From the NCBI RefSeq assembly GCF_964204865.1, contig NC_135263.1, forward strand, positions 19,451,426-19,515,425: DNA of 64,000 nt, given 5' to 3'. Both the position numbers and the translations under genes were made by a program. The stretch is from Styela clava (Eukaryota > Chordata > Ascidiacea > Stolidobranchia > Styelidae). Positions 12,277 to 23,863 of the stretch are shown here, piece after piece (the stretch's first letter is position 1; each line of letters starts with the position of its first letter). A model generated the notes under the pieces. The model made no database searches, was not told where the DNA came from, and saw only the letters and a program-made list of their open reading frames with translations.

Positions 12277-14461
12277 AGTTTACCGCCAATGGCCCTTGAA
12301 TCGGACGATCAATTCAACTGTTGTGGGGTAAATGACACCGTAAGTTGAGTGTAGTGTACATACATCCATCTCTCTGTACCATTAACAGTAGAATCTGCAC
12401 GAGTCGCTAGTCGTACATATCATGTATAAGGCAAACAATAAATCGGGTCTGAATTCTAAATGTAAAACTGTCAGTTTTATCAACATTTTAACGGGGAATG
12501 GCAGCATCCACGCATCACTGGCGGGCGGCGGCTAATCGTACTGGTATAAAAAAAAAACTTTTCGAATATGTTTATTTAACTCGAAAATAACACAGTCAAG
12601 GTGACAGCTTTTTATTTTACAATGACGAAAAGAACAATCAAACACGAACGACACGAAAGATACCATCGGAATAAAATTTGGGTTGCAAATTCATCTAGAA
12701 ATTTCCCCTATTACAAACTTTTCAAATTAACGGCTAGATTAAAACCACCCCGCGGGTTGGAAAGACTTGCTCTAAAGTCTAAATCACCGGTGTCCAACCC
12801 GGGCCCACTAGACGAATTTGTGCGACCTGCGGAGAAGCCTAAGTCTTGCACATATAAAAATCATTTTTATGTATCGTATAATTCCATGGTTAAATTAGCT
12901 GGGTATTATTGTACGCGATCACTCACTATAACATCTCCTAACATGGGAGGACTTCTTCTACTGGGAGGAATTTTGTTTTTATTTACTACAGTAATATTGA
13001 TATACTCCAGTTCTTCATCTTTATTACTATAATACTTTATATACACACGTTTTAAACTACTTAAAACTGCACAAAAGCGAGGATGCGACAGGGGGCGTGA
13101 CAGACATTTCGGCTGCCCGGGACGAGTTTCTGATAATGGTGCCCATTATCTAACTAATTCGGGGTATAAACAAATTATAGATGCCGTTATACATGAGAAT
13201 AAATGTATTAAAGGTCAGGTAAGATAGAAACGTTTGTTTTATTAATTAATAAATCATCAACTGAGCAACAAACTCACATGTATAAGATCGAACTCATTTC
13301 GATGCTAATCAAAGATAAACTTGACATCGAATACCTCAAATATGTTTTTATCCTGAGAAATTTCGCTCGCAACTAGCAATTGAGAAATGTGGCTATAGCC
13401 AATTGTAAGTAACACACAATATGCAATGCAAGTTGGAAAAACATCCCAGTCAAGCTCAACCAATAAAGCAAGAAAATGTTTAGCACTTTTTGGAAAATCT
13501 CTGTTTAAACTTCGGAAAAGCGACGTACCACAAGTACCAGTAGACGTTTTAGCAGCCGCACAGACAGATTTTTTGGCATAGTTGTAAACATTACCTCGTT
13601 TTTGCATGTTATTCGTTAGTTTTTTGGTTATGTTTCGCGGAAATTTCAGTACGAATCAAACAACTCAATGATTATTATGTTTTCTTATATAGTTTAATTG
13701 CAGTAATCAAAAATTAGTCTTGAAATAGTTTGATAGAGTAAGGCACTATGCTTAACTTTTCTATCGGTGATATCAATAACAGGGTTGAATATTTTGAATT
13801 GAAATGATTGTTTGAAACATATAAACCGGTATAAGAGTCTAACCCGCGAAACCATCTTAAAACGCGCACCAAAATGTTGCAATTGTAAAATATAGGAAGA
13901 ATTTTTCTAGGGACAAGGGTCAGGGAAACATCCATTGTTGACTCCCAGTCAGCCACACAAGACTAAACGCATATAGTCAGCTTCTAAAAAAATAACACAT
14001 CGGAAAACATGTGTAATACCCCAACCCTTACAGCTTGGCTCTGCTACTCCCTACAACGTGCCGCACAGGCCGGATGCCCTCTTCGCCCCCTCTAGGCACG
14101 CTGCTGATTTATTGGTGAACTATATCTATGGTTTAATGATGGCCATGGCAGAAATCTCGTTCGGCATGAACACGACGTAGCAAATGGGATGACAATTTGT
14201 ATATATATATTCTTTAATCTAAAGTCCATCATTAGCTATTCTCGATCGAGAACGTAGCCCGGGACGAAAAATAATCAAAAATTGAAACAGTATTTGCCAA
14301 TCGTTTACAGAGAGGCATTCAAATAGTCACCGCCGCGCGGTGGTTCACGTAACGGCAATTGCATTCAAATTGAAGGCTATATTTCTACAATCTATTCCAA
14401 GGTTTATGGTTACTGAAGATATCTTGACAAAATCATTAAACTGTCTCACACAATAGCACGG
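12277..14461. other. intergenic, repeat-derived
   Basis: No gene is supported. An open frame at 12601-13032 overlaps a phrase like a hAT terminus (ggtgtccaacccgggccc), so it is probably not coding. From about 13580 to 13945 the sequence resembles 18955-19300: gttgtaaacatt, a gttatgttt phrase, and then a caagggtca...gaaacatcc phrase appear in the same order in both. Confidence 0.4.
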
Positions 14462-14615
14462 TGTCTCCAAAATGTCGTGTCTCACTTGTACCACGTGTCC
14501 CACTTGTACCACGTGTCCCATTTGTACCACGTGTCCCACTTGTACCACGTGTCCCTCTTGTACCACGTTTCCCACTTGACACGTGGTACAAGTGGGACAC
14601 GACATTTTGGAGACA
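14462..14615. repeat. 18-bp minisatellite with E-boxes, closed by an inverted copy
   Basis: The unit CACTTGTACCACGTGTCC is repeated about five to six times. CACGTG occurs at 14492, 14510, 14528 and 14546, is mutated to CACGTT at 14564, and occurs again at 14580. The left arm beginning TGTCTCCAAAATGTCGTGTC (14462) is repeated as its reverse complement at 14578-14615 with about one mismatch in 38 bases. The whole array can therefore fold into a long hairpin with the tandem units in its loop. Confidence 0.9.
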
Positions 14616-14616
14616 T

Positions 14617-15735
14617 CCACAGTAGCACATAACAGAAAGAAAACAGTTAAGATTAAGTTTATAACTAAAAAAGGAAAGTGGTCCATAATTTTAAACGACC
14701 CGTCCCGTCCGCCATAAGTGAATTTTTGGCCTACTACATACTGAGTTTTACAAAGTTTCGTGAATATTTGACAGTGTAATTAAAAAAAATACCATGAGAA
14801 AATGTAACTTTTAACAGAATTGCTATGATTAATTCCAGACACTCATAATAAGATAGACGTAATCTTATATATACAGTAATTGTAATTTCAGTACGGTTTT
14901 TTTTCCTTTTTCTCTGTAGATATTTTTCCATAAAATATTAAGAATAAAATACTGAAATTTGGCAGATCCGTGTGATATTGTCAGACATATATATTATATA
15001 TAATATTATTTAACAAATTTATCATTTTTATTTTTGAACCGATATTCTTATCTTATCTCTTTTTTCGTGCATTTCCTTTGAGGCAAAGTTGCAATATTTG
15101 CAACGCAAGAAAAGCTTCCATTTTCATTAGCTCCACATTTTCCTGGGGATAGGTTCTGTGCGTCCTGACGAAGAGTTTTTTATTCTTTCAATCCGTTCAA
15201 CATAGAAGTTGACAAATAAAACTGTAAGCGTAAAGGCATACCTAAACGTTACTTTGAGAAGCCATGGTGAAAATTCACATTTGATTCGTATAGAGTAGGC
15301 TATTATTTGCTTCATACAGCGCCAACGTAACAAACTGACTCTGCAATGAAAATGTAATGTTTATACATTGATAAGCATGGCAACTTGAATGCCTTGTGTT
15401 TTTGACATCAATTCTCGAGCATTTCGCGTTAGTTATTATTCCGACTTGCTTGCAATAGGTGTTTACCCAAGCATCGTTTTGTCATAATCAGTAGCCTAAT
15501 TAATACACAAGAATTAAAATTTACTCTGTCGCTCACGCGTACGTTCCATTCCAACTCAAAAAATTGACGCGATTGTAAACATTGAATCGTTGTCTTAACT
15601 AAGTCATTCGGTCGTTGTTGTGAGCTTCTTGTATGGGAAAGTGACTTTGGTCGGACGAACCGTTACAGAAATACATTTGTCTCAGTGTGATGCGAGTTTC
15701 TTGGATTACATAGTTTAGTCATGTTTATTGCTTCT
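14617..15735. other. no recognised feature
   Basis: AT-rich DNA with only short random open frames. Nothing is supported. Confidence 0.4.
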
Positions 15736-16491
15736 ACAGAAGGGGTCTTCAATTCAAAATATGTCGCGGGCCACTTTTTGAAATTTATTGACGACACGGG
15801 CCAAAAACCAACAAATTAGGTACGAAATTGCTATACACAAATTAATAAAGGGAATCTAAATATATTTGTTGAAGTTACATTTGAATCTTACACCAGACGA
15901 GACATGAAACATATATATTTGTTTACTTGTGCTGGATATTTGGCAACGTTTTGTAGCGGTGAGAGGCTCGATGTTTGGCCTTATTTTGCGTTGGTTTGCT
16001 AGTGCATATGAACAATTCTCGTCCGTTAGTCGTGTGCTAAAGGCTGATTTGTTAACTTTCATCGTTAAAAAAAATTGCTGCTAATTACTTCACAAGCCTT
16101 CAACATACACTCTTTAATAAAGCTTCCAACGAAAGGGCGCTTGCTTTAACCAAATCTTCACAAGTTTTGTTTATGTCTGAGAAAAAATTTCACTGTTTCA
16201 TCAGTGAAAATTTTAGTTGCGATACTTTTTCATGATGAAATGTTTCAGTATAGACATGATATTTTTCCCTGCTGTGTAATGAGCCGCAATGTCTTGGGAT
16301 GTTGTATTATTTTCGAACAGAAATATAAGACACTGAACCTTGCTATTAAAATTTCACACAAAATACAGATTCTCCCACTTTTCATAAAATATTCTGTGCT
16401 TTTTTCCCCTAAAAGTCTCAACCACGACGCGGGCCGAAAAATTGCTTTGCGTGACGCATGCGGCCAGCGGACCTCGTGTTTGAGACCCCTG
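15736..16491. mobile_element. hAT-like non-autonomous element
   Basis: It starts CAGAAGGGGTCTTCAA, followed by a cgggcc phrase, and ends TTTGAGACCCCTG, preceded by another cgggcc phrase. The ends are imperfect inverted repeats. The flanks (tgcttcta and tgctacat) are only a weak target duplication. No transposase is seen. Confidence 0.6.
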
Positions 16492-16575
16492 TGCTACATC
16501 ACTTTGCATTATTCGCATACGGATTCACAAGACACAAGGTCAAGATAGAGATAGTCTCGTGCGACGTGTGCTTAT

Positions 16576-17243
16576 TAGGGTTGGGAATAGTTAACCGGTC
16601 AACCGATTTTGGACGGTTAACGGGTACGATTTATTCTAACCGTTAACTGACATTTCAGGTACAAATCATTTTTATAATGTACAATTAATTCAAAAATGAT
16701 TATACGACATCGCAAATTTATCTCCTGCGGCGTTCAATTCAAAAGAATATCACTAACTGCATTGATGAGGACCCAATAAATGTGAAAAATATTTAAAGTA
16801 CCAAGATTGCTGATTATAAAAGTTTGACAATGATAAATTCCGAGTCAGTTTCGGTCAAAATATATTGTTCACGATTTTATTGCAAAACCGTATATATATT
16901 CAATGTCATCCAACCAGTGCGCAGTTGATGCTGTTTTCTTTATGATATCTCAGAGTAGAATTTTCAGGTCTAACACTAAAAATTTGTCACATAAATGACA
17001 TTTAATAACGGATTCGGGTTTTACCAAAATACTTCCATATGTCAGAAGCACGCTGCATATCTTTTGCAGCAGAACGATCATGAAACTATCTCCTTCGTGA
17101 ATAATTTTGAGCGATACTGCGATAAGATCACCCGAAATTGCTTGTAACCATTGTGATCATTACGTCAAACATCACGCTGCGGTTAACCGGTTAATTTTAC
17201 CCGGTTAACGGTTGAAGTGTTTTCCCTAAAATTCCCAGCCCTA
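16576..17243. mobile_element. hAT-like MITE with TAGGGTTGGGAA ends
   Basis: The ends are TAGGGTTGGGAATAGTTAACC and, on the other side, AATTCCCAGCCCTA preceded by ggttaacgg. The flanks gtgcttat and gcgctcat match at six of eight positions, both differences being transitions. 668 bp, no coding capacity. Confidence 0.75.
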
Positions 17244-17290
17244 GCGCTCATACATAACACTGACTAAGGATCCATTAAAGAAAAGTACTA

Positions 17291-17657
17291 CCGTGTTTCC
17301 CCGAAAATAAGACTGGGTCTTATTTCAAATTTCTTCCGAAAAATAACACTAGGGCTTATTTTCGGGGGATGTCTTATATATATATTCATTTATCAAGAAC
17401 AAAATTACAAATGTACAAAATATGAAAACCAATATCCATTTACTTAGAAATAACACGATTTTAGTCAAAATAACTGTAAAACATAGAATATCAATCATTT
17501 CAAACGTGTAGTAGGGATTTCTTTCTATCACCAGATAAAAAAAAAATTCGCGTTATTGACTAGGTCTTATTTTAAGGAGAGGGCTTATATTAAAATCATA
17601 TTCAAAATTCAGGCTAGGTCTTATTTTCAGGGCAGGTCTCATTTTCGGGGAAAACGG
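17291..17657. mobile_element. TA-flanked MITE, CCGTGTTTCC family, copy 2
   Basis: It begins CCGTGTTTCCCCGAAAATAAG and ends ATTTTCGGGGAAAACGG, with TA outside both ends. It has the same family features as 1812-2115 and no coding capacity. Confidence 0.75.
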
Positions 17658-17659
17658 TA

Positions 17660-19236
17660 TCTATAGTGGGGGAGAAATAAACCTTAGTCATTTAAAACCC
17701 ATCCTACGCGCAAAAAGAAAAGTTGCGTAAAATTTTTTTTTCAACATTAGCTCTTATGGGAAATGCGATCACCAGAGCAGAAATTTCATTTTTTGGGATT
17801 TTCTAGCAATATTTTAGTATGGGCGTGTGCAGTTTTAAAGATAGAATATTTTTTAGATAGTTTTCGATCTTTTTATCACAATAAACACGGTCAAGATTTT
17901 TGATAATCGTTCATCGAAATTTTAATAGGCGTGGTCACTTTCGCTATGCTATACCATGACATTCTGCCATAGCATTGTGGTCTGTAATAAAATGCGCGCC
18001 GGCTGCTCGTTCTTCTTGTTATCATAGTTCTCCTTCAAACAGGTAAGAGATATCTAATTTTAGTTAGGCTAATCTAGCGCAATTTTTCCTGGACTAATTT
18101 TCAAATACTACAACCAAACTAAAACGCTTCAAAACACAATATGAATTTAATTCACATTTGACTTTTGGAAAATCAACTGAAAACTGACAAAAACACGCAA
18201 AACCACGAATATATTGCATTGTTTATACCCATGATTGTATGTCTGTCTGAACGAAAGAAGTTTCTGAGCGGTTGCACTAGTTGCAATTGTTACGTCATTC
18301 TTGACTTATTGCTGATCGGTCAATGTTACGGAAATAGGAGATCGATGCTCAAATATATGGGCACAGAATGATATGGGTATGCAATTTTGAACCCCACAAA
18401 GAGCGAAATTTTTAATTTTGATGACGTCTTCGAAAAATACAATCTTTCACGACTGAAAAACCCCAAAGCAATTGGTCCAGTAGTTAATGGGAAAACCAAT
18501 TTTTTCACAAGAAGAGGAAGCAAAGGAGAAGAAATGAAATACTAACATGATGATGAACAACAAAAAATACTAAAACGATCCTCGGTCCAGTTCGTGTCCA
18601 ATAAACAAGGAAATCGGGCGTTCGGGGAAACATCCACCTCACCACAGGGAAACATCCGCCTGGTATTAGATACTGTACGTAGACGGCCATATCACACCAT
18701 TTTGAGCTCGCGTATGAAAACACTTCGAAATTTCTCACACTTTCGCTTTTCGCAGGTTCGAACTCCATGGGGTATAATTACGTGCGTATGCATTATTGTA
18801 TTCATACAATTATGATTGCTGGGATCCTCGCCGCCGTAGGGTAGTTTACGTAATCGCTGGTCAGTTACGGCTTTCTCCACCCCCAAGTCCATTTATCTGC
18901 TAATCCCATATAATCGGACGAAAGGCCGTGTTTACCCAAAGAGGCAGATATTCAACGATGGTTGTAAACATTATGTGTTCACGATTTTGCGTGTTATTTG
19001 TTCAGTTATGTTTCCAAAAATTAGTTGCAATAAATTGAAGTATTTCGATTGTCATCATGTCTTCCGATAAGCTTTAGTCTTGTTACCATAATCATATATT
19101 AGTACACGGAAAGCTGCGATAGACTAAAATTATCTATTAGTACCTGTAGGCAGCACGTGTTTGTATATTCTAATGAAAAATAATGCTTTTGGGCACGTAA
19201 GTCAGTTTGTAAATGTCTTCAAAACACTCACAAAAT
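17660..19236. other. intergenic; possible untranslated exon of ZDHHC3
   Basis: A GC-richer stretch around 17985-18042 ends in aaacag followed by the donor gtaaga at 18043. It could be the 5' untranslated exon that the splice acceptor before ZDHHC3 requires. 18300-18500 shares phrases with 44740-44960 (gatcgatgctcaaatat, gggtatgcaat). 18828-18905 is a truncated SINE copy. 18955-19230 resembles 13580-13900. Confidence 0.3.
18828..18905 (-). mobile_element. truncated SINE-like repeat
   Basis: The phrases ctcgccgccgtaggg, taatcgctggtcagttacgg, ccaagtccat and ggacgaaaggccgtg follow the order of the better copy at 23101-23310. Only part of the element is present. Confidence 0.55.
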
Positions 19237-19717
19237 AAGCGTCAAAGGTTTTTCGGGGTCAAGGGTCAAAGAAACATCCTACGGAGTCCCTAAAGCGGCG
19301 TTAAAGATTTTTACCAGCCAACAAGGAAGATATGCGATTTTTAACAATGGGTCTACGATAATGGACTAGGTGACTAGGGCTTGGGTACTTCTTTTTTTTC
19401 AACTGTAGTGGAAGCGAGCTTGTAAAGATAGAATAGGATTTACGGTACAGCTTTTCTTTATTCATCATCCAGTCATTAGCCAACAAATCAAACAAAAAAC
19501 ACAAACAGTACCGTAACACTCAATAAGTAAAATAAAATAATTGACTAACAACGTACCGTACCGTAATTGATAAGAGATCGAAAGGATCGTATGGTCTAAA
19601 TCAGAAAAACTCTTGGGTCTCTTGAGTATAAGGTATGGTACCTAGTTTAGTACCACAAGTAGGGTACCGTACCGGTACTTTCGGTGAGCGAAACATAAGA
19701 GAGAGAGATTTTTGTCG
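19237..19717 (+). repeat. 0.48-kb repeat, copy A
   Basis: It runs from aagcgtcaaagg to agagagagatttttgt and is nearly identical to 23401-23863. Differences seen are a few substitutions and two short indels (an extra tgactagg and an extra accgtaccgg in this copy). The two copies lie in the same orientation on either side of ZDHHC3. No open frame is conserved in it. Confidence 0.85.
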
Positions 19718-20166
19718 GTCTCGTGTAGTTTCGTACCTAACGTACTTTTAGTGGGCGTAACATAACAATTTTTTCATATGTCAATCCTCACCCCCATCTG
19801 ACTACGCCATCCGAAAATTACGTCACTACGGCATCACAATCATGTCATAGAGCTTGCCAAATATACGTACAATCGCCCGAAATGGCATTGGCGCCGACGA
19901 TAAAGAACTGACTGACATTATCGATCTCTCTCCTATTGGAATCGTTGCGACGAGAAAACGAGAGAAATAACTGTTTGATTTCGGGTGCTCGTTTGCGCGT
20001 CTTGGATGGCACTTTGTATAGTTTGAAGGACTCTATTACGTCACTGTGACGTCGTGTTAAAGTAAGTTTTGGATGGTGTAGTCAGGTGGGGGTTAGGATT
20101 GATACGTGAAAAAATTGTCATGCTACGCCCACTAGAAGTATGTTAGGTACGAAACTACATGAGACC
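19717..20166. mobile_element. foldback element with about 90-bp inverted ends
   Basis: The left arm ggtctcgtgtagtttcgtac...ctaacgtac, with agtgggcgtaacat and caatcctcaccccc inside, is matched at the right by its reverse complement ending gaaactacatgagacc. The arms are about 90 bp each with scattered differences and the spacer has no coding capacity. It abuts the end of repeat copy A. Confidence 0.75.
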
Positions 20167-20655
20167 CCTTGTTTTAATGGTTTTGGGTTTAAATGTGTGA
20201 GAGCCTATGTTTAGGTTTTTTTGCCTAAAATACGGTAGCGATACACAATCTTAGTATACGGTACTGGTACAGCCGGGAAGACTGCCGACTACAGTACAGG
20301 TACCGATTTGACGCTCCTGCAGCTGTGCCAGACGCCCTCATTTCATAGAGTGTTTGTTTTATTAAACCAAATGTTAGAACATCTTGAAATCGAATAAGTG
20401 TGCTCGACTGCATTATGATGTCAAAAACCCCTCTCGCACAGGATTTAAAGCTGTGTGAAGTACGGTAATCATGTGGTCAGCAATTTTATGGTAAGCATAT
20501 TACTAACGGTTAGCATGATGCACCAACATCAAACATTGACATATTTTTGCAGCACTCTCAGGGTGTTAATTCACTAACACAGACTTATTGACGTGATCAT
20601 GAATTTCAATTGAATGCCTATTATATCTTATTTTGCAGATTACAAATCAAAAGTC

Positions 20656-21519
20656 ATGGCTGGCAATGGAAACTACCATTATTCGCACATTGGATATAAT
20701 TCGGATAGAGGTAAGAAGAAGCTGTGGTTCATAAAAGATGGATGTGGTGTGTTTTGTGCTGGAATCACATGGGGTTTAGTTTTTTATGCACAGTTTGTTG
20801 TGCTAGCTGTTCTCATCATTCCAAATATTTCTAAAAGTGCTGTGTATAGCACTTTTAATGGTCTACTTTTCAATGCTTTGGCAATACTTGCACTGACATC
20901 ACACTTCAAGTCAATGACTACAGATCCTGGAGCTGTACCAAAGGGAAATGCCACTAAAGAGAACATTGAAAGCCTTCAACTTAAACCAGGACAAATAGTA
21001 TATAAGTGTGCAAAATGCTTCAGCATTAAACCGGAGAGAGCTCACCACTGCAGCGTTTGCAAGAGATGCATCAAGAAAATGGATCACCATTGCCCATGGA
21101 TAAATAACTGTGTGGGAGAAGCAAATCAAAAATACTTTGTCCTTTTCACATTATATATAGCAGCAATCTCACTACATGCCCTAATCATGGTTGTTATTCA
21201 TTTTGTTCAGTGCTTTGATACACAGTGGCAAGCATGTAGTATATTTTCACCGCCAGCGACTATCATTCTTCTGATTACTCTCACATTTGAAGGTCTTTTA
21301 TTTTTTCTATTTACTTGCATCATGTTCTGCACACAGTTGCATTCTATGTGCTATGATGAAACTGGTATCGAGCAACTTAAAAATGAGAAACATTATCAGG
21401 GGAGATCTAAATGGCTGAACATCAAATCTGTATTTGGTGACAAATTCTCTTATGACTGGTTCCTTCCATTTTATCAACCAGTGACAGCTAAACAGGATGT
21501 TTATCAGTACATTGTGTAA
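20656..21519 (+). CDS. ZDHHC3: palmitoyltransferase ZDHHC3/7 type
   Basis: Golgi-type protein S-acyltransferase, 287 residues (human ZDHHC3 is about 300). It has four predicted membrane segments, around 31-55, 65-85, 160-182 and 205-228. [15 protein letters not shown] motif follows the second segment. The cysteine-rich domain spans about 115-160 and contains [13 protein letters not shown] and the catalytic DHHC at 143-146, then [17 protein letters not shown] (234-242) is the family's TTxE-type region. The C-terminus YQYIV resembles the YQYVV end of ZDHHC3, hence the name, though ZDHHC7 is the alternative. I chose the ATG at 20656 because ttttgcag at about 20632-20639 looks like a splice acceptor just upstream, implying a non-coding first exon. 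The coding region has no intron. AATAAA lies at 21550-21555. Confidence 0.95.
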   Translation: MAGNGNYHYSHIGYNSDRGKKKLWFIKDGCGVFCAGITWGLVFYAQFVVLAVLIIPNISKSAVYSTFNGLLFNALAILALTSHFKSMTTDPGAVPKGNATKENIESLQLKPGQIVYKCAKCFSIKPERAHHCSVCKRCIKKMDHHCPWINNCVGEANQKYFVLFTLYIAAISLHALIMVVIHFVQCFDTQWQACSIFSPPATIILLITLTFEGLLFFLFTCIMFCTQLHSMCYDETGIEQLKNEKHYQGRSKWLNIKSVFGDKFSYDWFLPFYQPVTAKQDVYQYIV

Positions 21520-21556
21520 ATTGGTGTATTTTATGTCAATATCGGTAATAATAAAT

Positions 21557-21770
21557 GGTACACCCGTAGTATGTGTACCAGGTTAGGGTTAAGCCATAAT
21601 TTTATTCCGATTTTCCCTATTTTAGTTCTATTACGAGTTCGGGGACTGTCTGTGTTAGCCAAGTGAATATACCCCTACCCATAAGCTTCCGCCCCTTTAC
21701 ACAACTTGATGTAAAGTAGGCAAACTTACTAGTCGTAGTTACTTTCATATTGGTACACAAACTAAATATA
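21557..21770 (+). mobile_element. MITE of the gtaccaggttaggg family, downstream of ZDHHC3
   Basis: It begins ggtacacccgtagtatgtgtaccaggt in part and ends with cattattgg-like TTGGTACACA. The interior phrases attccgattttcc, ttagttctatta and gactgtctgtgttagccaag match 53843-54065 and the intronic copy at 3512-3885. It begins two bases after the ZDHHC3 poly(A) signal. Confidence 0.7.
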
Positions 21771-21779
21771 TCAGTTGTC

Positions 21780-22720
21780 TGCTTCTTTTTGATCTGTAAT
21801 TTCAATGACTATTTATATTTATTCATTCCATCATTCAGGCTAGTATTATAAAATCAAAAATATTTCATATTTCGAGTAAGCCCAAACATTCCTCATACGA
21901 TAAATGTACTTTGTTCATTTATTTGTGGAATTTACATTAGTTTTGTTCTAACATTAAAAACATTTCAGTATCACAATAATGATAATGACATATTTGCTAA
22001 TAACAACTCCCTATCTATTTCAATTTGAAATCAGTTTGATAACCACCTTTTCGGCATGATGTACATTGGAAGACAATATGATTATTTAAACACATTTTTA
22101 ACTTATCTTTTGTTTATAAAAAACGTATGCTTCTTTTTCTGACATTTTTTTGTGAATTGTGATACTTTTGAACTCTATTATCCTTAATAATATGCAGTTG
22201 AATACAAATTTTGAGATCTCACAAAGGCATTTGAATTTTAGCTGACATCTTACAATCGAATTTTTGACATATTTAAATTCTAACAATGGTCAGGTTATGC
22301 CTAGTTACTATGTTGGTTGAACATTACTGTGAACCTGATACATTTCATGTGAAGTTTTCGCTTTATTTTCACACATTATTTTATTATTCTTTTTTAATTA
22401 ATAATGCAGTAGAGACTAGTTGCGTGGACTTTTCTAATGCTATACCTTTTTATCATGAATATATATTGAGTTTAGATGTTAATTAGGGTTTTTGCAATAA
22501 TCCAAGACCACACCACAGTTTTTGGAATTATAGCTGAATAAATACTTCCTTTTGTGTGTCCTTTTTGGTTAGTTAAAGTGTTCAGTTTGACAATAAGTCT
22601 TTTCTGTATAAAATAAGTATTATGACTTAGTACATATTCTTATGAAACCATGTGCGGCAAAAATTAATTGATGAAAACAGTAAACAGTAGTTGTACTAAT
22701 TATTAAATGTATCACCATTA
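21780..22720. other. no recognised feature
   Basis: Very AT-rich DNA between the MITE and the SINE copies. Only short random open frames are present. Confidence 0.4.
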
Positions 22721-22732
22721 ATGAGTTAGGAT

Positions 22733-22905
22733 AGGATTTACATATTTATTTACATAAGACGGCTTATCCATATGGCGAACCACGGCCTCTCGTCCGGTTA
22801 CCATTCCAAGTCGGGTATGGGATTAGTTTTACTGTATTGTTTGTTTTCGGAAGCATGGACTTGGTGGTGGAGGAAGCCGTACTGTTATACTGGTGAGTCG
22901 CAGAT
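22733..22905 (+). mobile_element. SINE-like repeat, copy in forward orientation
   Basis: It contains aggatttacatatttat, cataTGGCGAACCACGGCCT, ctcgtccggttaccatt, cgggtatgggattag and atggacttggtggtgga, in the same order as the copies at 31505-31685 and 39743-40010. It is inverted relative to the next copy. Confidence 0.7.
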
Positions 22906-23100
22906 TGAATCGAAAAGTTCACAGCCCGTAACGAAATTTTCAAGATAAAAGCGGTGGCATATTAATTAAATACAGCCACCATCTGATGTAAAATTCAGAA
23001 TTGGAATCACAGAACTAACTGGGACCTTTGGATCCTCCTAAATGAGCTACAAAAGTTGTTTCTCGGGCGAACAGAACAACGAACATCTGGATTGCTGAAC

Positions 23101-23310
23101 TCCTCGCCGCCGTAAGGTAGTTCACGTAACCGCTGGTCGGTTACGGATTCCTTCACCATCAAGTCCATGCTTCCAAAACAAATAGCTGGCTAACTAATCC
23201 CATACCCGATCTGGACTGGTAACCGGACGAGAGGCCGTGGTTCGTCATATGATTAAGTTGTCTTATCGGCTTTCTCTCCCCCGGGATAAATATGTATATC
23301 CTATCTCGGA
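23101..23310 (-). mobile_element. SINE-like repeat, inverted copy
   Basis: On the minus strand it reads through cccgggggagaga, gccgataagac, gaggcctctcg-like ggcctctcgtccggttacc, gggtatgggattagtt and gatggtgaaggaatcc. With 22733-22905 it forms an inverted pair about 200 bp apart. Confidence 0.7.
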
Positions 23311-23400
23311 AAACTACGTTCGTTTGATGCATTGAATGGCCCCCGTTAATCATAAATTTCTTGGTTGTTAGCTTTCATATGTAACAATTCTTGTATTTCT

Positions 23401-23863
23401 AAGCGTCAAAGGTTTTTTCGGGGTCAAGGGTCAAAGAAACATCCTACGGAGTCCCTAAAGCAGCGTTAAAGATTTTTACCAGCCAACAAGGAAGGTATGC
23501 GATTTTTAACAATGGGTCTACGATAATGGACTAGGGCTTGGGTACTTCTTTTTTTTTAACTTTAGTGGAAGCGAGCTTGTAAAGATAGAATAGGATTTAC
23601 GGTACAGCTTTTCTTTATTCATCATCCAGTCATTAGCCAACAAATCAAACAAAAAACACAAACAGTACCGTAACACTCAATAAGTAAAATAAAATAATTG
23701 ACTAACAACGTACCGTACCGTAATTGATAAGAGATCGAAAGGACCGTATGGTCTAAATCAGAAAAACTCTTGGGTCTCTTGAGTATACGGTATGGTACCT
23801 AGTTTAGTACCACAAGTAGGGTACTTTCGGTGAGCGAAACATAAGAGAGAGAGATTTTTGTGG
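23401..23863 (+). repeat. 0.48-kb repeat, copy B
   Basis: Near-identical to 19237-19717. It is flanked by a 64-bp direct repeat (23337-23400 and 23877-23940) that differs at one base, so a segment of about 476 bp appears to have been inserted with an unusually long duplicated flank. Confidence 0.85.

Noticed and set aside
12601-13032. 143-codon open frame with a hydrophobic end
   Set aside because: It overlaps a hAT-like terminal phrase, has low-complexity serine/leucine at the end, and matches no family or splice pattern.
13305-13607. 100-codon minus-strand frame with a possible membrane segment
   Set aside because: Its start lies in a dispersed repeat also found near 18955, and no homology or splice context supports it.
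14345-14686. Frame encoding glycine-threonine-arginine repeats
   Set aside because: It is only the translation of the 18-bp minisatellite.
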